NCBI GenBank assembly: GCA_944392965.1
Contig: CALXYM010000002.1
Coordinates: forward strand, 248,001 to 312,000
Length of the DNA stretch: 64,000 nt
DNA from: an uncultured Spirochaetaceae bacterium
Lineage (GTDB): Bacteria; Spirochaetota; Spirochaetia; Sphaerochaetales; Sphaerochaetaceae
Reading direction: 5' to 3'
Made by a program: the position numbers and the translations under genes. Under the pieces are notes generated by a model, which saw nothing but the letters and a program-made list of their open reading frames with translations, was not told the DNA's origin and did not search any database. The first letter of the stretch is position 1. Every line of letters begins with the position of its first letter. Shown in pieces: positions 23,039 to 31,953 of the stretch.

Positions 23039-24031
23039 ATGGATACAAAACCAACGCTAAAGGAAATCGCGGCAATCGCCGAGGTTTCAATAACGACAGC
23101 ATCCAGAGCATTAAGTCACCCAGAAAGAGTAAGATATTCAACAAGACGGAAAATAGAAAGAGCCATAGAAGAATGCTCAATAAAAGCTAGGAAGAAAGGA
23201 TCAGGAACAATCGGACTGGTAGTTCCGAATTTAACAAACCAGTTTTTCCCAATGATGCTGACAGGCCTTGACCTGGTTGCGAAATCCAATTCTTATACAA
23301 TTCTAATAGTGAACTCCGATGCGGACAGCAGCAGGGAGGATGAACTTGTAAGGACTCTCGTAGACAACGGTGTCGACGGTATAATAATAATTCCCAGCGG
23401 TGGAAATGTTGGGAAATATATCAGGCAGACATTGAAAGACAATATAATCCCCATCGTTTTTCTTGACAGGAATCCAGATCTCGAGAATATAAACTTGGTA
23501 ACAACAGATAATTATTCGGGGATGTACCAGGCGACAAAATATCTTCTCACCCTTGGTCATAGGAAGATTCTGTATCTAGACGGAACGGAAGGGACAAGTA
23601 CCGCAATCGACAGATACAAGGGTTTTCTTGATGCGGTAGATAAAAATATAGAAATAAAGAAAGTGACGGCAGATTTCAATTTTGAAAAGGCAAGAAACGA
23701 AATGGAAAAATTACTGCACACCCCGGACTTTCCTTATACGGCGATATTATCTGCCAACGATACAATGGCCCTTGCCGCGATGGAGATTTTAAAAGAAAAG
23801 AATATAAACGTCCCAGAAACGGTATCAATACTGGGCTATGATGATATTCCACAAGCAAGAGCATCGGGACTGACCACAATAAAACAACCATTTATAGAGA
23901 TGGGAATGAATGCAATGTACATCCTGCTTGCGAATATAAACAACCCTATAGCGGCAAAGAAGACAATCGTACTGCCATCAAATATAATATTCAGGACATC
24001 CTGTGCAGTTGCTACGGGCCTCAGGTCATAA
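23039..24031 (+). CDS. LacI-family transcriptional regulator
   Basis: 330 residues: an N-terminal helix-turn-helix with hinge (TLKEIAAIAEVSITTASRAL) and a periplasmic-binding-protein-like sensor domain (GTIGLVVPNLTNQFFPMML onwards). It is divergent from the nucleoside uptake operon, with a 32-bp palindrome in the shared region, and is thus the likely repressor, with nucleoside or ribose as effector. No Shine-Dalgarno precedes the ATG, in keeping with a predicted leaderless mRNA. It converges with the heavy-metal ATPase. Confidence 0.9.
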   Translation: MDTKPTLKEIAAIAEVSITTASRALSHPERVRYSTRRKIERAIEECSIKARKKGSGTIGLVVPNLTNQFFPMMLTGLDLVAKSNSYTILIVNSDADSSREDELVRTLVDNGVDGIIIIPSGGNVGKYIRQTLKDNIIPIVFLDRNPDLENINLVTTDNYSGMYQATKYLLTLGHRKILYLDGTEGTSTAIDRYKGFLDAVDKNIEIKKVTADFNFEKARNEMEKLLHTPDFPYTAILSANDTMALAAMEILKEKNINVPETVSILGYDDIPQARASGLTTIKQPFIEMGMNAMYILLANINNPIAAKKTIVLPSNIIFRTSCAVATGLRS

Positions 24032-24046
24032 GCCCCGAGGCTCTCA

Positions 24047-25930
24047 TCATAAATTCTTTACAAACAAAGCTCTTATCGCATTCAGGACCGCTATTATCAT
24101 GACACCCACATCCGCAAATATAGCCAGCCACATGTTTGCAATTCCCAACGCACCAAGGAGCAGGCAGATGAGTTTTACCCCGATTGCAAAGACTATGTTC
24201 TGATAGACAATCCCCATGCATTTACGGGATATTTTTATCGCCTTCACGATCTTCATTGGATCATCATCCATCAGGACGACATCAGATGCCTCTATGGCAG
24301 CATCGGACCCCATCGCACCCATCGCAATTCCGATATCAGCACGTCCAAGAACGGGAGCATCATTTATACCATCTCCAACGAAAGCAAGACTCTCTCCTTT
24401 CGCCTTTTCCTCGATAAGGGTCTCGACCTTGGAAACCTTGTCAGCAGGAAGGAGCTCAGAATAAACCTCATCTACTCCCAGGGTACGGGCGACAGATTCT
24501 GCGACTTTTTTTGAATCGCCTGTAAGCATGACGATCTTCTTCATTCCAATGTTCTTAAGAGCCTTCACCGCTTCTGCCGAATGAGATTTCAGAACATCGG
24601 AAATTACAATATGTCCAGCATACCTCCCATCCACAGCAACATGGATTATCGTTCCAATGCTATGGCAGGGAACAGGATCCAGACCAAGACGGCACATGAG
24701 CTTATCATTGCCACAGGCGACGGGAAGTCCATCAACCTTAGCCATGATTCCATTGCCACTTATCTCTTCAACATCCTTTACCCTGTTCCTGTCTATCTCC
24801 TTTCCATATGCTCTCTGGAGGCTCTTGCTTATCGGGTGAGAAGAAGAACTCTCGGCAAGAGCTGCGAACTCTATGAGCTTCTCATTCTCGTATATGTTAT
24901 GATGTATGCCGTTCACCTCGAACACTCCCTCAGTCAGTGTTCCGGTCTTATCGAATACGACGATCTTCGTCTTTGAAAGGGTCTCAAGATAATTGGATCC
25001 CTTTACAAGGATACCTGCGTTGCTCGCACCTCCGATACCGGCAAAGAAACTTAAAGGAATGCTTATGACAAGGGCACAGGGACAGCTTATAACGAGGAAT
25101 GTAAGGGCACGATAAACCCACACCTCCCACATTGCACTCACCCCACTTAAGAGATTTATTACGGGCGGTAACAGAGCAAGAAGCAGAGCTGCTATACAGA
25201 CAGCGGGAGTATATACCCTTGCAAACTTGGAGATGAAATCCTCAGATCTGGATTTTCTAGAGCTCGCATTCTCCACCAGATCAAGAATCTTGGAAACCGT
25301 GGACTCCCCGAACTCCTTTTCCGTCCGAACTCTGAGCAATCCTGTCATGTTTATACTGCCACTGATGATCTCCTCCCCCTCATGCACCTCTCTCGGAAGA
25401 CTTTCTCCTGTCAAGGCACTGGTATTGAGAGTGGAATACCCTTCTATGACCACACCATCGATAGGGACCTTCTCACCGGGTTGAACTACTATCACAGAAC
25501 CTATCTCAACATCATCAGGATCCACCTTTTCCAATTTCCCATCCTTTTCCACGTTCGCATAATCGGGGCGGATATCCATCAGCTCTGTTATGTTCTTCCT
25601 GCTTTTACCGACGGCATAACTCTGGAAAAGCTCTCCTATCTGATAAAATAGCATTACAGCGATCGCCTCAGTGTAATCCCCACTTTTCTCATAAATTGCA
25701 AGTGCTATGGCTCCGGCGGTTGCAAGCGCCATGAGGAAACACTCATCAAAAACCTGTCCGTTGGCAATTCCCCTTCCCGCTTTTAAGAGTATGTCGTATC
25801 CGACGACAAGATAAGCAATCATGTAAAGAATGAATCTCAGAGCCCCCTTGGCAGGAATAAATGAGAGGATTACCATCATCAATGCTGATATGATTATCCT
25901 TATCAGCATTATCCTCTGTTTTCTATTCAT
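24047..25930 (-). CDS. Heavy-metal translocating P1B-type ATPase (Zn/Cd/Co type)
   Basis: 627 residues. The ion-transport motif CPCALVIS, phosphorylation motif DKTGTLTEG, the SSSHPISKSL (HP) motif of P1B ATPases and GDGINDAPVLGRADIGIAMG are all visible. It lacks an N-terminal metal-binding domain; that is encoded by the separate overlapping gene just upstream (TGATG junction). Metal identity is inferred from CPC plus the operator, closest to Zn2+/Cd2+ exporters (ZntA/CadA), rather than Cu+. Confidence 0.9.
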   Translation of the reverse strand: MNRKQRIMLIRIIISALMMVILSFIPAKGALRFILYMIAYLVVGYDILLKAGRGIANGQVFDECFLMALATAGAIALAIYEKSGDYTEAIAVMLFYQIGELFQSYAVGKSRKNITELMDIRPDYANVEKDGKLEKVDPDDVEIGSVIVVQPGEKVPIDGVVIEGYSTLNTSALTGESLPREVHEGEEIISGSINMTGLLRVRTEKEFGESTVSKILDLVENASSRKSRSEDFISKFARVYTPAVCIAALLLALLPPVINLLSGVSAMWEVWVYRALTFLVISCPCALVISIPLSFFAGIGGASNAGILVKGSNYLETLSKTKIVVFDKTGTLTEGVFEVNGIHHNIYENEKLIEFAALAESSSSHPISKSLQRAYGKEIDRNRVKDVEEISGNGIMAKVDGLPVACGNDKLMCRLGLDPVPCHSIGTIIHVAVDGRYAGHIVISDVLKSHSAEAVKALKNIGMKKIVMLTGDSKKVAESVARTLGVDEVYSELLPADKVSKVETLIEEKAKGESLAFVGDGINDAPVLGRADIGIAMGAMGSDAAIEASDVVLMDDDPMKIVKAIKISRKCMGIVYQNIVFAIGVKLICLLLGALGIANMWLAIFADVGVMIIAVLNAIRALFVKNL

Positions 25931-26148
25931 CAGATATATACCTCACAGTCACGTTCAACTTTTTTGCAGTTCGCCCTCACCTTTTCCATGACGGCCTTCC
26001 TGTCCGATCCCTCTTCAAACTCCACAATCATCCTCTGCATCATGAAATTGACTGTACAGTTATTGACCCCTTCGGTCTTTCTCGCGGCATCTTCCATTTT
26101 ATTCGCACAGGCAGCACAATCAACATCGATGTTGTAAGTTTTCTTCAT
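25930..26148 (-). CDS. Stand-alone heavy-metal-associated (HMA) domain protein
   Basis: 72 residues from the ATG at 26148, preceded by GGAGG; the frame extends to 26172 but the ribosome-binding site supports 26148. The sequence MKKTYNIDVDCAACANKMED is a ferredoxin-like HMA fold with the metal-binding C-A-A-C pair. It probably delivers or senses metal for the ATPase whose start codon overlaps its stop, replacing the fused N-terminal domain of ZntA/CadA proteins. Confidence 0.88.
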   Translation of the reverse strand: MKKTYNIDVDCAACANKMEDAARKTEGVNNCTVNFMMQRMIVEFEEGSDRKAVMEKVRANCKKVERDCEVYI

Positions 26149-26175
26149 AGTTTTCCTCCAATATTTAAACATATG

Positions 26176-26193
26176 AACATTTGCTTAAATGTT
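26176..26193. promoter_or_regulatory. Inverted repeat, candidate ArsR/SmtB-type metal operator
   Basis: AACATTT-GCTT-AAATGTT is a perfect 7-bp inverted repeat, just upstream of the HMA-ATPase operon, flanked by ATATG. It resembles the AT-rich 12-2-12 sites of ArsR/SmtB repressors. No such regulator gene is in the window. Confidence 0.45.
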
Positions 26194-26354
26194 AAATCAA
26201 ATATACACTGGCATTTTTATTATGTCAATATGGCAAGTGAAGCGAAGAATGACATATCGCAGAAAAAAACTGAAAAAACTATGAAAAGAAACGAATTCAA
26301 CAATTTATTTTAAATATAATGGTCAAACAGGAATAAAAGAATTATATTATACGT

Positions 26355-26450
26355 TATAGAGAGGGATGACTTCCTACCTTGTTTTACATCTCATAGGCAT
26401 CGCCTATTCCCTCTTAACCCCTTAGGGCATTCGCCTTAAGGGGTTCTTAA
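26355..26450 (+). ncRNA. Candidate small structured RNA
   Basis: In the gap between the HMA gene and the flavin-type oxidase gene, AGAGGGA (26360-26366) pairs with TCCCTCT (26408-26414) and encloses hairpin ATAGGC-ATC-GCCTAT (26393-26407). Then comes a strong hairpin AACCCCTTA (26416-26424) with TAAGGGGTT (26437-26445), followed by CTTAATT. A possible promoter TGGTCA-17-TATATT (26320-26348) would start transcription near 26355. No coding frame. It matches no RNA family that I recognise, and could also be a bidirectional terminator region. Confidence 0.35.
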
Positions 26451-26514
26451 TTCGGTGAGCCAGAAAAGGTTTAACAGATAACGTGAGGGTTGATTCTTAC
26501 ATCAGGGCCTTCCC

Positions 26515-26973
26515 CTATTTTCCCGTAATATGTTCGATATCCAAAGCGAATACGCTCACACCGTTCCATTCATCATCGATTGCTCTCTCCCTGCCCTCTG
26601 GAGAATCAAGCGGATGATATTTCTCTGCAAGGGCTCTTATCGCGTTCCTTGCATCTCCATCATTGAGGAAAGATATCTTTCCGAAAGCTATGACGCTCAT
26701 AAAAGCCGTGGTGTATTCTTCAGGAATGACATCATCCCTGTCCACGACACAGAAAGAGGCTTTCGCATTTCTATTAATACTGTCGATCTTATGACCTTTT
26801 CTTGCAGAATGGAATATTATCCGACCATCTGAATACACATAGCTTAAAGGAACAGCATATGGATAGCCATCATCACCTGAGAGGGCAAGAACGCCATGAG
26901 TATTATTCTCAAGAATCCTCATGCACTCTTTCTCATCAAGCTGCTGTCTGATCCTCCTCATAGCACGGAACAT
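26515..26973 (-). CDS. Pyridoxamine 5'-phosphate oxidase-fold flavoprotein (NimA-like)
   Basis: 152 residues with the split-barrel FMN-binding fold: CMRILENNTHGVLALSGDDG, YPYAVPLSYVY and GRIIFHSARKGHKIDSI, which are diagnostic for the PPOX/NimA family. Family members reduce or bind small substrates using FMN or heme, and some reduce nitroimidazoles. The specific substrate is unknown. AGGAGGGG precedes the ATG. It lies 9 bp after the GNAT gene, likely in one transcription unit with topA. Confidence 0.82.
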   Translation of the reverse strand: MFRAMRRIRQQLDEKECMRILENNTHGVLALSGDDGYPYAVPLSYVYSDGRIIFHSARKGHKIDSINRNAKASFCVVDRDDVIPEEYTTAFMSVIAFGKISFLNDGDARNAIRALAEKYHPLDSPEGRERAIDDEWNGVSVFALDIEHITGK

Positions 26974-26982
26974 AATCCCCTC

Positions 26983-27465
26983 CTATAATTCTTTCTTCAA
27001 ATAGATAACCTGATCCTCTATGGGGTTATCATTGTATCTAGGAATCTCTGTAAAACCGTTCTTCTTGTAAAGACCAATCGCACTTTTTAATTCAGGAAGG
27101 GTATCAAGGTATATGGCCTCATATCCAAGTTCTCTTGCAGAAGAGAGACACTTATCGAGCATGATCTGAGAGTAATGATGTCCACGGAATGCGGGACGGA
27201 GGAACATTCTCTTAAGCTCAGCATCATTTCCCCTCAACCTTTTAAAACCGCAGCAACCTGCGCTCATCCCATCCACTTTGAAAATGAACATCCTTCCCCC
27301 TTCCGCGTACTTGCGCTCAGGATGAGAAAGCTCATCATCCCAGTTCTGAATGGTAAGGTATTTACCGAAATCACTATTAACGGAGACGAGAAGAGATGCG
27401 TATTCACTGAAAAGCTCCTTCAGTGTGTCCAGATCCTCGAAAGCGTCAATAAATGTGACATCCAT
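26983..27465 (-). CDS. GNAT-family N-acetyltransferase
   Basis: 160 residues. The acetyl-CoA binding region is visible at MFLRPAFRGHHYSQIMLDK (the R/Q-x-x-G-x-G/A equivalent is RGHHYS), followed by AIGLYKKNGFTEIPRY, the classic C-terminal beta-strand/helix of GNATs. The ATG overlaps the topA stop (TGATG). The acceptor substrate is not predictable. Confidence 0.85.
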   Translation of the reverse strand: MDVTFIDAFEDLDTLKELFSEYASLLVSVNSDFGKYLTIQNWDDELSHPERKYAEGGRMFIFKVDGMSAGCCGFKRLRGNDAELKRMFLRPAFRGHHYSQIMLDKCLSSARELGYEAIYLDTLPELKSAIGLYKKNGFTEIPRYNDNPIEDQVIYLKKEL

Positions 27466-29993
27466 CAGCTCTTTCTCCTGCGGAACGTCCTCTTCTTCTC
27501 TGGAGCATTCAGTGCAAGCTCCTTCGCCCTCTCCTCGCTCACCTTCTCAGGCTCCGCCTTCTCTTCCCGGCTCAGAGCTATGTTCTTATCTCCCCATTTG
27601 AGATATGCCCCATAGCGACCCGAGATTATCTCCAGAGGCTTCCCTTCCAGGTCAGGGAACACTTTTACAGAGACCTTCTCCTGCGTCTCGCTTTTCTTTT
27701 CCGTATCGGCCTTGAAGGATTCAAACGTGATCTCTCTTGGATTCTTTATGCCCGTGTTCTTTCCACCATACGAGACATAATATCCGTATGGACCGATACG
27801 CAGCTCGGCTTTTCCTCCCTCATCCTCACCAAGAAGCTTCGGAAGGCTGAAAAGGAAATCGACATCATCCTTTCCCAGGTTCTCCACCTTCATACCTCTC
27901 GGGAGGCTGACACTCTTTCCATCACTCTCCCTGTAAAGATACGTCCCGTTTCTCGATGTCCTTATCTCCACATCGGTCCCCTCGATTACATCAGCCTTCT
28001 TATTCTTTGCCTCAAAAATCTTCCTTGCATCCTCATCAGTGAATGTTCCAGGATAATATATGTTCTGATCTATTGAAGCGTATTCCACATTCTCCGATCC
28101 ATCCTTCTTAACCTCAATATAAGGACCGTATTTTCCGTTCTTGATGGAATAGGCATAGACTCCCTCTTCCGTGGAGAAAGTGTAGCTGAGCTTTGAGAGA
28201 TGAAGGGTCTTAGCCTCGCTTATTCTCACTCCCCTGCTCACGGATCCAACCTCATTCTTCAATCCGTTGAATCCCTCATGTCCGTTCCAGAAAGCATTCA
28301 GATAGCTGATCTTGTCCTCTTCTCCACTGGCTATCTTATCCAGCCCTTCCTCCATGTGAGATGTGAAATCATAACCTACATAGAGGGGAAATGCGGAATC
28401 CAGGAAATCGGCGACGAAGAATCCGAGGAATGTGGGAACAAGGGATGACTTCACCTTATTGGCATATCCCTTGGTCAGGATCGTGGAGATTATCTGAGCA
28501 TACGTACTCGGTCTTCCGATTCCCTTCTCCTCCAGAGTCTTTACAAGACTTGCCTCATTATAACGGAAAGGAGGTTCCGTCGTATGAGAGACTTCCGCAG
28601 CATCGGTTATAAGGCGTTCCTGTCCCTCCTGCAAAGGTGGAAGAAGCCTGGAGTTCTCACCCTCATCCACATCGTTTATATTCTCATCGATAGATTCAGA
28701 ATAGAGCTTCAAGAAGCCGTCGAAAAGTATCTCAGTACCACTTGCCGAGAGCTTGTATTCCCCACATTCGAGCTTTACGGAAGTGATGGCACGAAGCGCA
28801 TCCTTCATCTGCGTGGAGAGTGTTCTCTTCCATATGAGGGTATAAAGTTTAAGTTCATCACCGCTTAAGCCTGTCTCCTTTGGAGTACGGAAGGTATCTC
28901 CTGCAGGACGTATCGCCTCATGCGCTTCCTGAGCTGACTCGCTTTTCGCCTTATAATTTCTTTCCCTAGACGATAGATATCCATCGCCGAAAAGTTTCCT
29001 AATCTGCTCACGAGATGCCTTTATACACTCTGCAGAGAGGTTCGGGCTGTCGGTACGCATATATGTTATGAAACCTTTCTCATAAAGGCTCTGTGCGATA
29101 CTCATTATCTCCCTCACACTCTTATTGAGTTTGCGGGAGGCATCCTGCTGAAGGGTACTTGTAGTAAATGGATATGAGGGACTGGTCTTCTTCTCTTGAC
29201 GTGTTACGGAACGCACTAGTGCGGATTTTCCTCTCAGATCCTTTATGACGGAAGCTGCCTCAAGGGTGCTTAAAGCAATATGTCCATTTTTGATCTTTCC
29301 CGTCTTTCCATCAAAACTCGATTTACCTGCGACAATCTTATCTCCGATCATATCAAGCTTCGCCTTGAAATCCTCGAAAAACACGTTGACACTCGTATAA
29401 TCGTTTGAGATGAATGCACGGCGCTCTTTTTCCCTGTCTACTATGATCTTCAGCCCCGGAGACTGCACCCGTCCTGCAGAAGCCTTCGTAAAACCGATTT
29501 TACGGGCAAGTATTGGACTGATCTCATATCCCTGGAGGCGATCTATGGCACGACGGGCCTCCTGAGCAGAGACAAGATTCATATCGATCTCACGACAGTT
29601 GTTGAAAGCATTGGTTATCGCCTGCTTAGTTATCTCATGGAACACCATCCGGAAACAAGGACATGTTGGCTTGAGATTGTTATATAAGTGCCATGCGATG
29701 GACTCTCCCTCGCGGTCCTCATCACTTGCGAGAATGAGCTGATCAACCTTTTTCAACTCCTTTTTCATTTCATTAAGGAGCTTCTTCTTGTCATCGCTCA
29801 TCTCATATTCCAATTCATAGCCATCATCGACCATGACACCATGGACGCCCGTCTTCGGCTGTACTGCCAGATCTTCTATATGTCCAAGGCTTGCCATGAC
29901 AGTACAGTTAGGCCCTAAATACCTTTTTATCGTCCTCGCTTTTGTCGGGGACTCCACGATGATAAGACTCTTCTTATTCGGATCAGCTTTCAT
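27465..29993 (-). CDS. topA: DNA topoisomerase I
   Basis: 842 residues from the ATG at 29993, chosen because GAGG precedes it and the Toprim domain (KKSLIIVESPTKARTIKRYL) starts just after. The Toprim acidic triad is at ASDEDREGESIAWH and the active-site Tyr is about residue 311 in FITYMRTDSPNLS. The C-terminal third has no cysteine zinc fingers but several glycine/lysine-rich repeats of the form GRYGAYLKWGDKNIAL and a basic tail RTFRRRKS, a zinc-finger-free arrangement of Toprim_C repeats. It relaxes negative supercoils. Confidence 0.95.
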   Translation of the reverse strand: MKADPNKKSLIIVESPTKARTIKRYLGPNCTVMASLGHIEDLAVQPKTGVHGVMVDDGYELEYEMSDDKKKLLNEMKKELKKVDQLILASDEDREGESIAWHLYNNLKPTCPCFRMVFHEITKQAITNAFNNCREIDMNLVSAQEARRAIDRLQGYEISPILARKIGFTKASAGRVQSPGLKIIVDREKERRAFISNDYTSVNVFFEDFKAKLDMIGDKIVAGKSSFDGKTGKIKNGHIALSTLEAASVIKDLRGKSALVRSVTRQEKKTSPSYPFTTSTLQQDASRKLNKSVREIMSIAQSLYEKGFITYMRTDSPNLSAECIKASREQIRKLFGDGYLSSRERNYKAKSESAQEAHEAIRPAGDTFRTPKETGLSGDELKLYTLIWKRTLSTQMKDALRAITSVKLECGEYKLSASGTEILFDGFLKLYSESIDENINDVDEGENSRLLPPLQEGQERLITDAAEVSHTTEPPFRYNEASLVKTLEEKGIGRPSTYAQIISTILTKGYANKVKSSLVPTFLGFFVADFLDSAFPLYVGYDFTSHMEEGLDKIASGEEDKISYLNAFWNGHEGFNGLKNEVGSVSRGVRISEAKTLHLSKLSYTFSTEEGVYAYSIKNGKYGPYIEVKKDGSENVEYASIDQNIYYPGTFTDEDARKIFEAKNKKADVIEGTDVEIRTSRNGTYLYRESDGKSVSLPRGMKVENLGKDDVDFLFSLPKLLGEDEGGKAELRIGPYGYYVSYGGKNTGIKNPREITFESFKADTEKKSETQEKVSVKVFPDLEGKPLEIISGRYGAYLKWGDKNIALSREEKAEPEKVSEERAKELALNAPEKKRTFRRRKS

Positions 29994-30065
29994 TTGTGCC
30001 TCTATTCCCTTCGTATTAAAGGAAAATAAAAGCATAAAATCAGTTTGTCAACCTTTCAGAGGGCT

Positions 30066-30872
30066 TTATTTGTCCGATAGATTTTCCAAAATGAACGCCC
30101 CGTCAGGAGATTCCCCGTTAGGGGAATAGAAGAAGAAAGAACGCAAAATCTCAGGTCCCGTGATTAAGAAGGAAATATGCCGATTGCCATCCTCATCGAG
30201 GAAAAACGAGAAACTCGTGTCACATGCGATTGAAAAGCCGAATGCTCTGGTATCGACATGAGTAACGGAAGAAAGAGGAGATACTTCCATTCTCTCAAGC
30301 CTCCATCGGCTTGGCTTTATGCTGCTCTTGTTGAACAACTCCGCATTCGTCCTATAACATATCGCCTGAGGTGTCATATCATCATACTCGACCCATGTGA
30401 CAGGGGAACCGAGATCGAACAGCGGGAAGAGACGGTATTCCTTTCCGTCAATATCAAAATAGATCTCGTTGTACTGTCCGTACCTGTCATCATGAACAGT
30501 CTTTGCACGGAGCCTTATCTCTCTTACCTTTCCATTATTGTCATTATCAGTATTGTTGACCCAAAGATATTCCCCGTTCCAGTTGGTAGTATTGAAATGT
30601 TCGAATTCTGCACTGAGATTCCTGTTCTCCGCATCCCGGTATGCAATGGAGAGCAGATACTCCCCGTCGGCTTCCAGTCCCGTTATCTCATAGGAGGTCT
30701 CCATTTCCCCGAGGCGGACTACGAAGCCGTTATTGATATAGATGTCAGTATAAACTGTCCCCTCAGGAGGGGAAAAAACAAGTCTCGCTCCGTAAGGAGT
30801 AGGTTCTACAGATACCGCCGACATAGAAAAAACAACAAAAACAAATATTGCTACGGCTATGATCTTCCTCAC
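30066..30872 (-). CDS. Exported protein of unknown function
   Basis: 268 residues from a GTG at 30872 with GGAGG upstream. A signal peptide (RKIIAVAIFVFVVFSMSAVS) is followed by beta-rich sequence, beginning with GARLVFSPPEGTVYTDIYI and GLEADGEYLLSIAYRD, which resembles a fibronectin-like or PEGA-like domain. I recognise no family. It is upstream of topA with 72 bp between the stop and the topA ATG. Confidence 0.55.
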   Translation of the reverse strand: MRKIIAVAIFVFVVFSMSAVSVEPTPYGARLVFSPPEGTVYTDIYINNGFVVRLGEMETSYEITGLEADGEYLLSIAYRDAENRNLSAEFEHFNTTNWNGEYLWVNNTDNDNNGKVREIRLRAKTVHDDRYGQYNEIYFDIDGKEYRLFPLFDLGSPVTWVEYDDMTPQAICYRTNAELFNKSSIKPSRWRLERMEVSPLSSVTHVDTRAFGFSIACDTSFSFFLDEDGNRHISFLITGPEILRSFFFYSPNGESPDGAFILENLSDK

Positions 30873-30877
30873 TTTAC

Positions 30878-30907
30878 TTGCTCCTCCATGGATAAAAAGT
30901 GTATCCT
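30878..30907 (+). promoter_or_regulatory. Putative promoter of lipoprotein–NusG_II–Gx operon
   Basis: TTGCTC and TATCCT are 18 nt apart; the -10 ends 6 nt before the ATG at 30914. No Shine-Dalgarno is seen, so a leaderless transcript is possible. Confidence 0.3.
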
Positions 30908-30913
30908 TATTTT

Positions 30914-31621
30914 ATGAATAAAATATTAACGTTCCTAGTTCTTATATTAGTAATACTATTTCCTTCTTGTCAGGTTACAGAGAAAATTACACTATCAGAG
31001 GATGGAAATACAAGTGAGAGCAACATCCAGGTCTATGATTTTTTTCTCGCCGTACTTAATGACTTTTCAGCGTTCCTGACAGAGGAGACCTCCGTAGACA
31101 GCATCATGGACAATGCCGTAAGAGATTTTGCGAACGGATTATCCTCAAATCCGAACAACAGCAACGTATTCTATACAAGGGGAGAAAACGGCGAATACAT
31201 GGTCTCCTTCGATTTTGAAAGCATCAGCAACGCGCTTTCGACCCTCAGTGGAGGAAGAGAGACAACCATTTTAAAAGAGGACGGGAATTCAATTTCATTC
31301 TATCTCGACATAAACAACTACCCAGAACTGAAAGAGATGATACCGTTCTTATCCGATCCCAATTTCGAGGTCTACGGTCCGGAGTACAATCAGGGAATGA
31401 GCGAGACGGATTATCTCGATATGATCTATTACCTCTTAGGAGAGGAAGCTCCCGATGCGATAAGAAACAGTCTTATTTCTATAGACATAACGGTTCCTGG
31501 AAAATTCACGGCAACAGAGGGTGTTACAGTCACTAGTTCCAATACCTGTACCTACTCCTTCCACCTGATCGATTTCCTACTGCTTGCATCCCCGATGAGC
31601 TTCTCAATCAGCTGGAATTGA
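30914..31621 (+). CDS. Lipoprotein of unknown function
   Basis: 235 residues with a lipoprotein signal, MNKILTFLVLILVILFPSC, the conserved lipid-bearing Cys following. No recognised domain; the mature part has a mix of helix and strand (…SEDGNTSESNIQVYDFFLAV…). An upstream in-frame GTG at 30899 is less likely because it would shift the signal peptide. Its stop overlaps the TTG start of the NusG_II gene, so it belongs to the same operon. Confidence 0.6.
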   Translation: MNKILTFLVLILVILFPSCQVTEKITLSEDGNTSESNIQVYDFFLAVLNDFSAFLTEETSVDSIMDNAVRDFANGLSSNPNNSNVFYTRGENGEYMVSFDFESISNALSTLSGGRETTILKEDGNSISFYLDINNYPELKEMIPFLSDPNFEVYGPEYNQGMSETDYLDMIYYLLGEEAPDAIRNSLISIDITVPGKFTATEGVTVTSSNTCTYSFHLIDFLLLASPMSFSISWN

Positions 31622-31953
31622 AAATAGCAGACGCAGTAATAGCATTCTTATTCGTATTACTTATAATCCTCTCCCTCTGTCTTTTCGAAGGCGGGGGAAA
31701 CGAGGTACTCATCAATGCAAGCGGAAGGGAATACCGCTATCCCCTCTCTGAGAACAGGATAATTAATGTCGAGGGGCCACTAGGAATTACCACTATAGAG
31801 ATAAAAGACGGGGATGCACATATCATATCATCCCCGTGTCCAAATAAGACATGTCTTGACACTCGGATGGGCAACACAGTCTGCTGTCTTCCCAACCGTG
31901 TTCTTCTTACAATCGGAGAAAGCGATTCAGAGGTGGATGCGTATGCTTACTAA
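31618..31953 (+). CDS. NusG domain II-containing membrane-anchored protein
   Basis: 111 residues from a TTG start overlapping the previous stop (TTGA). An N-terminal transmembrane segment (IADAVIAFLFVLLIILSLCLF) is followed by a NusG_II-type domain ending in SSPCPNKTCLDTRMGNTVCC with four cysteines, and LPNRVLLTIGES. The equivalent motif in the family is C-P-x-K-x-C…V-C-L-P-N. This family is commonly encoded next to Gx/heptaprenyl-diphosphate-synthase-component-I transporters, as here. The function is not firmly known; a redox or flavin-related role has been suggested by neighbourhood. Confidence 0.78.
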   Translation: MKIADAVIAFLFVLLIILSLCLFEGGGNEVLINASGREYRYPLSENRIINVEGPLGITTIEIKDGDAHIISSPCPNKTCLDTRMGNTVCCLPNRVLLTIGESDSEVDAYAY

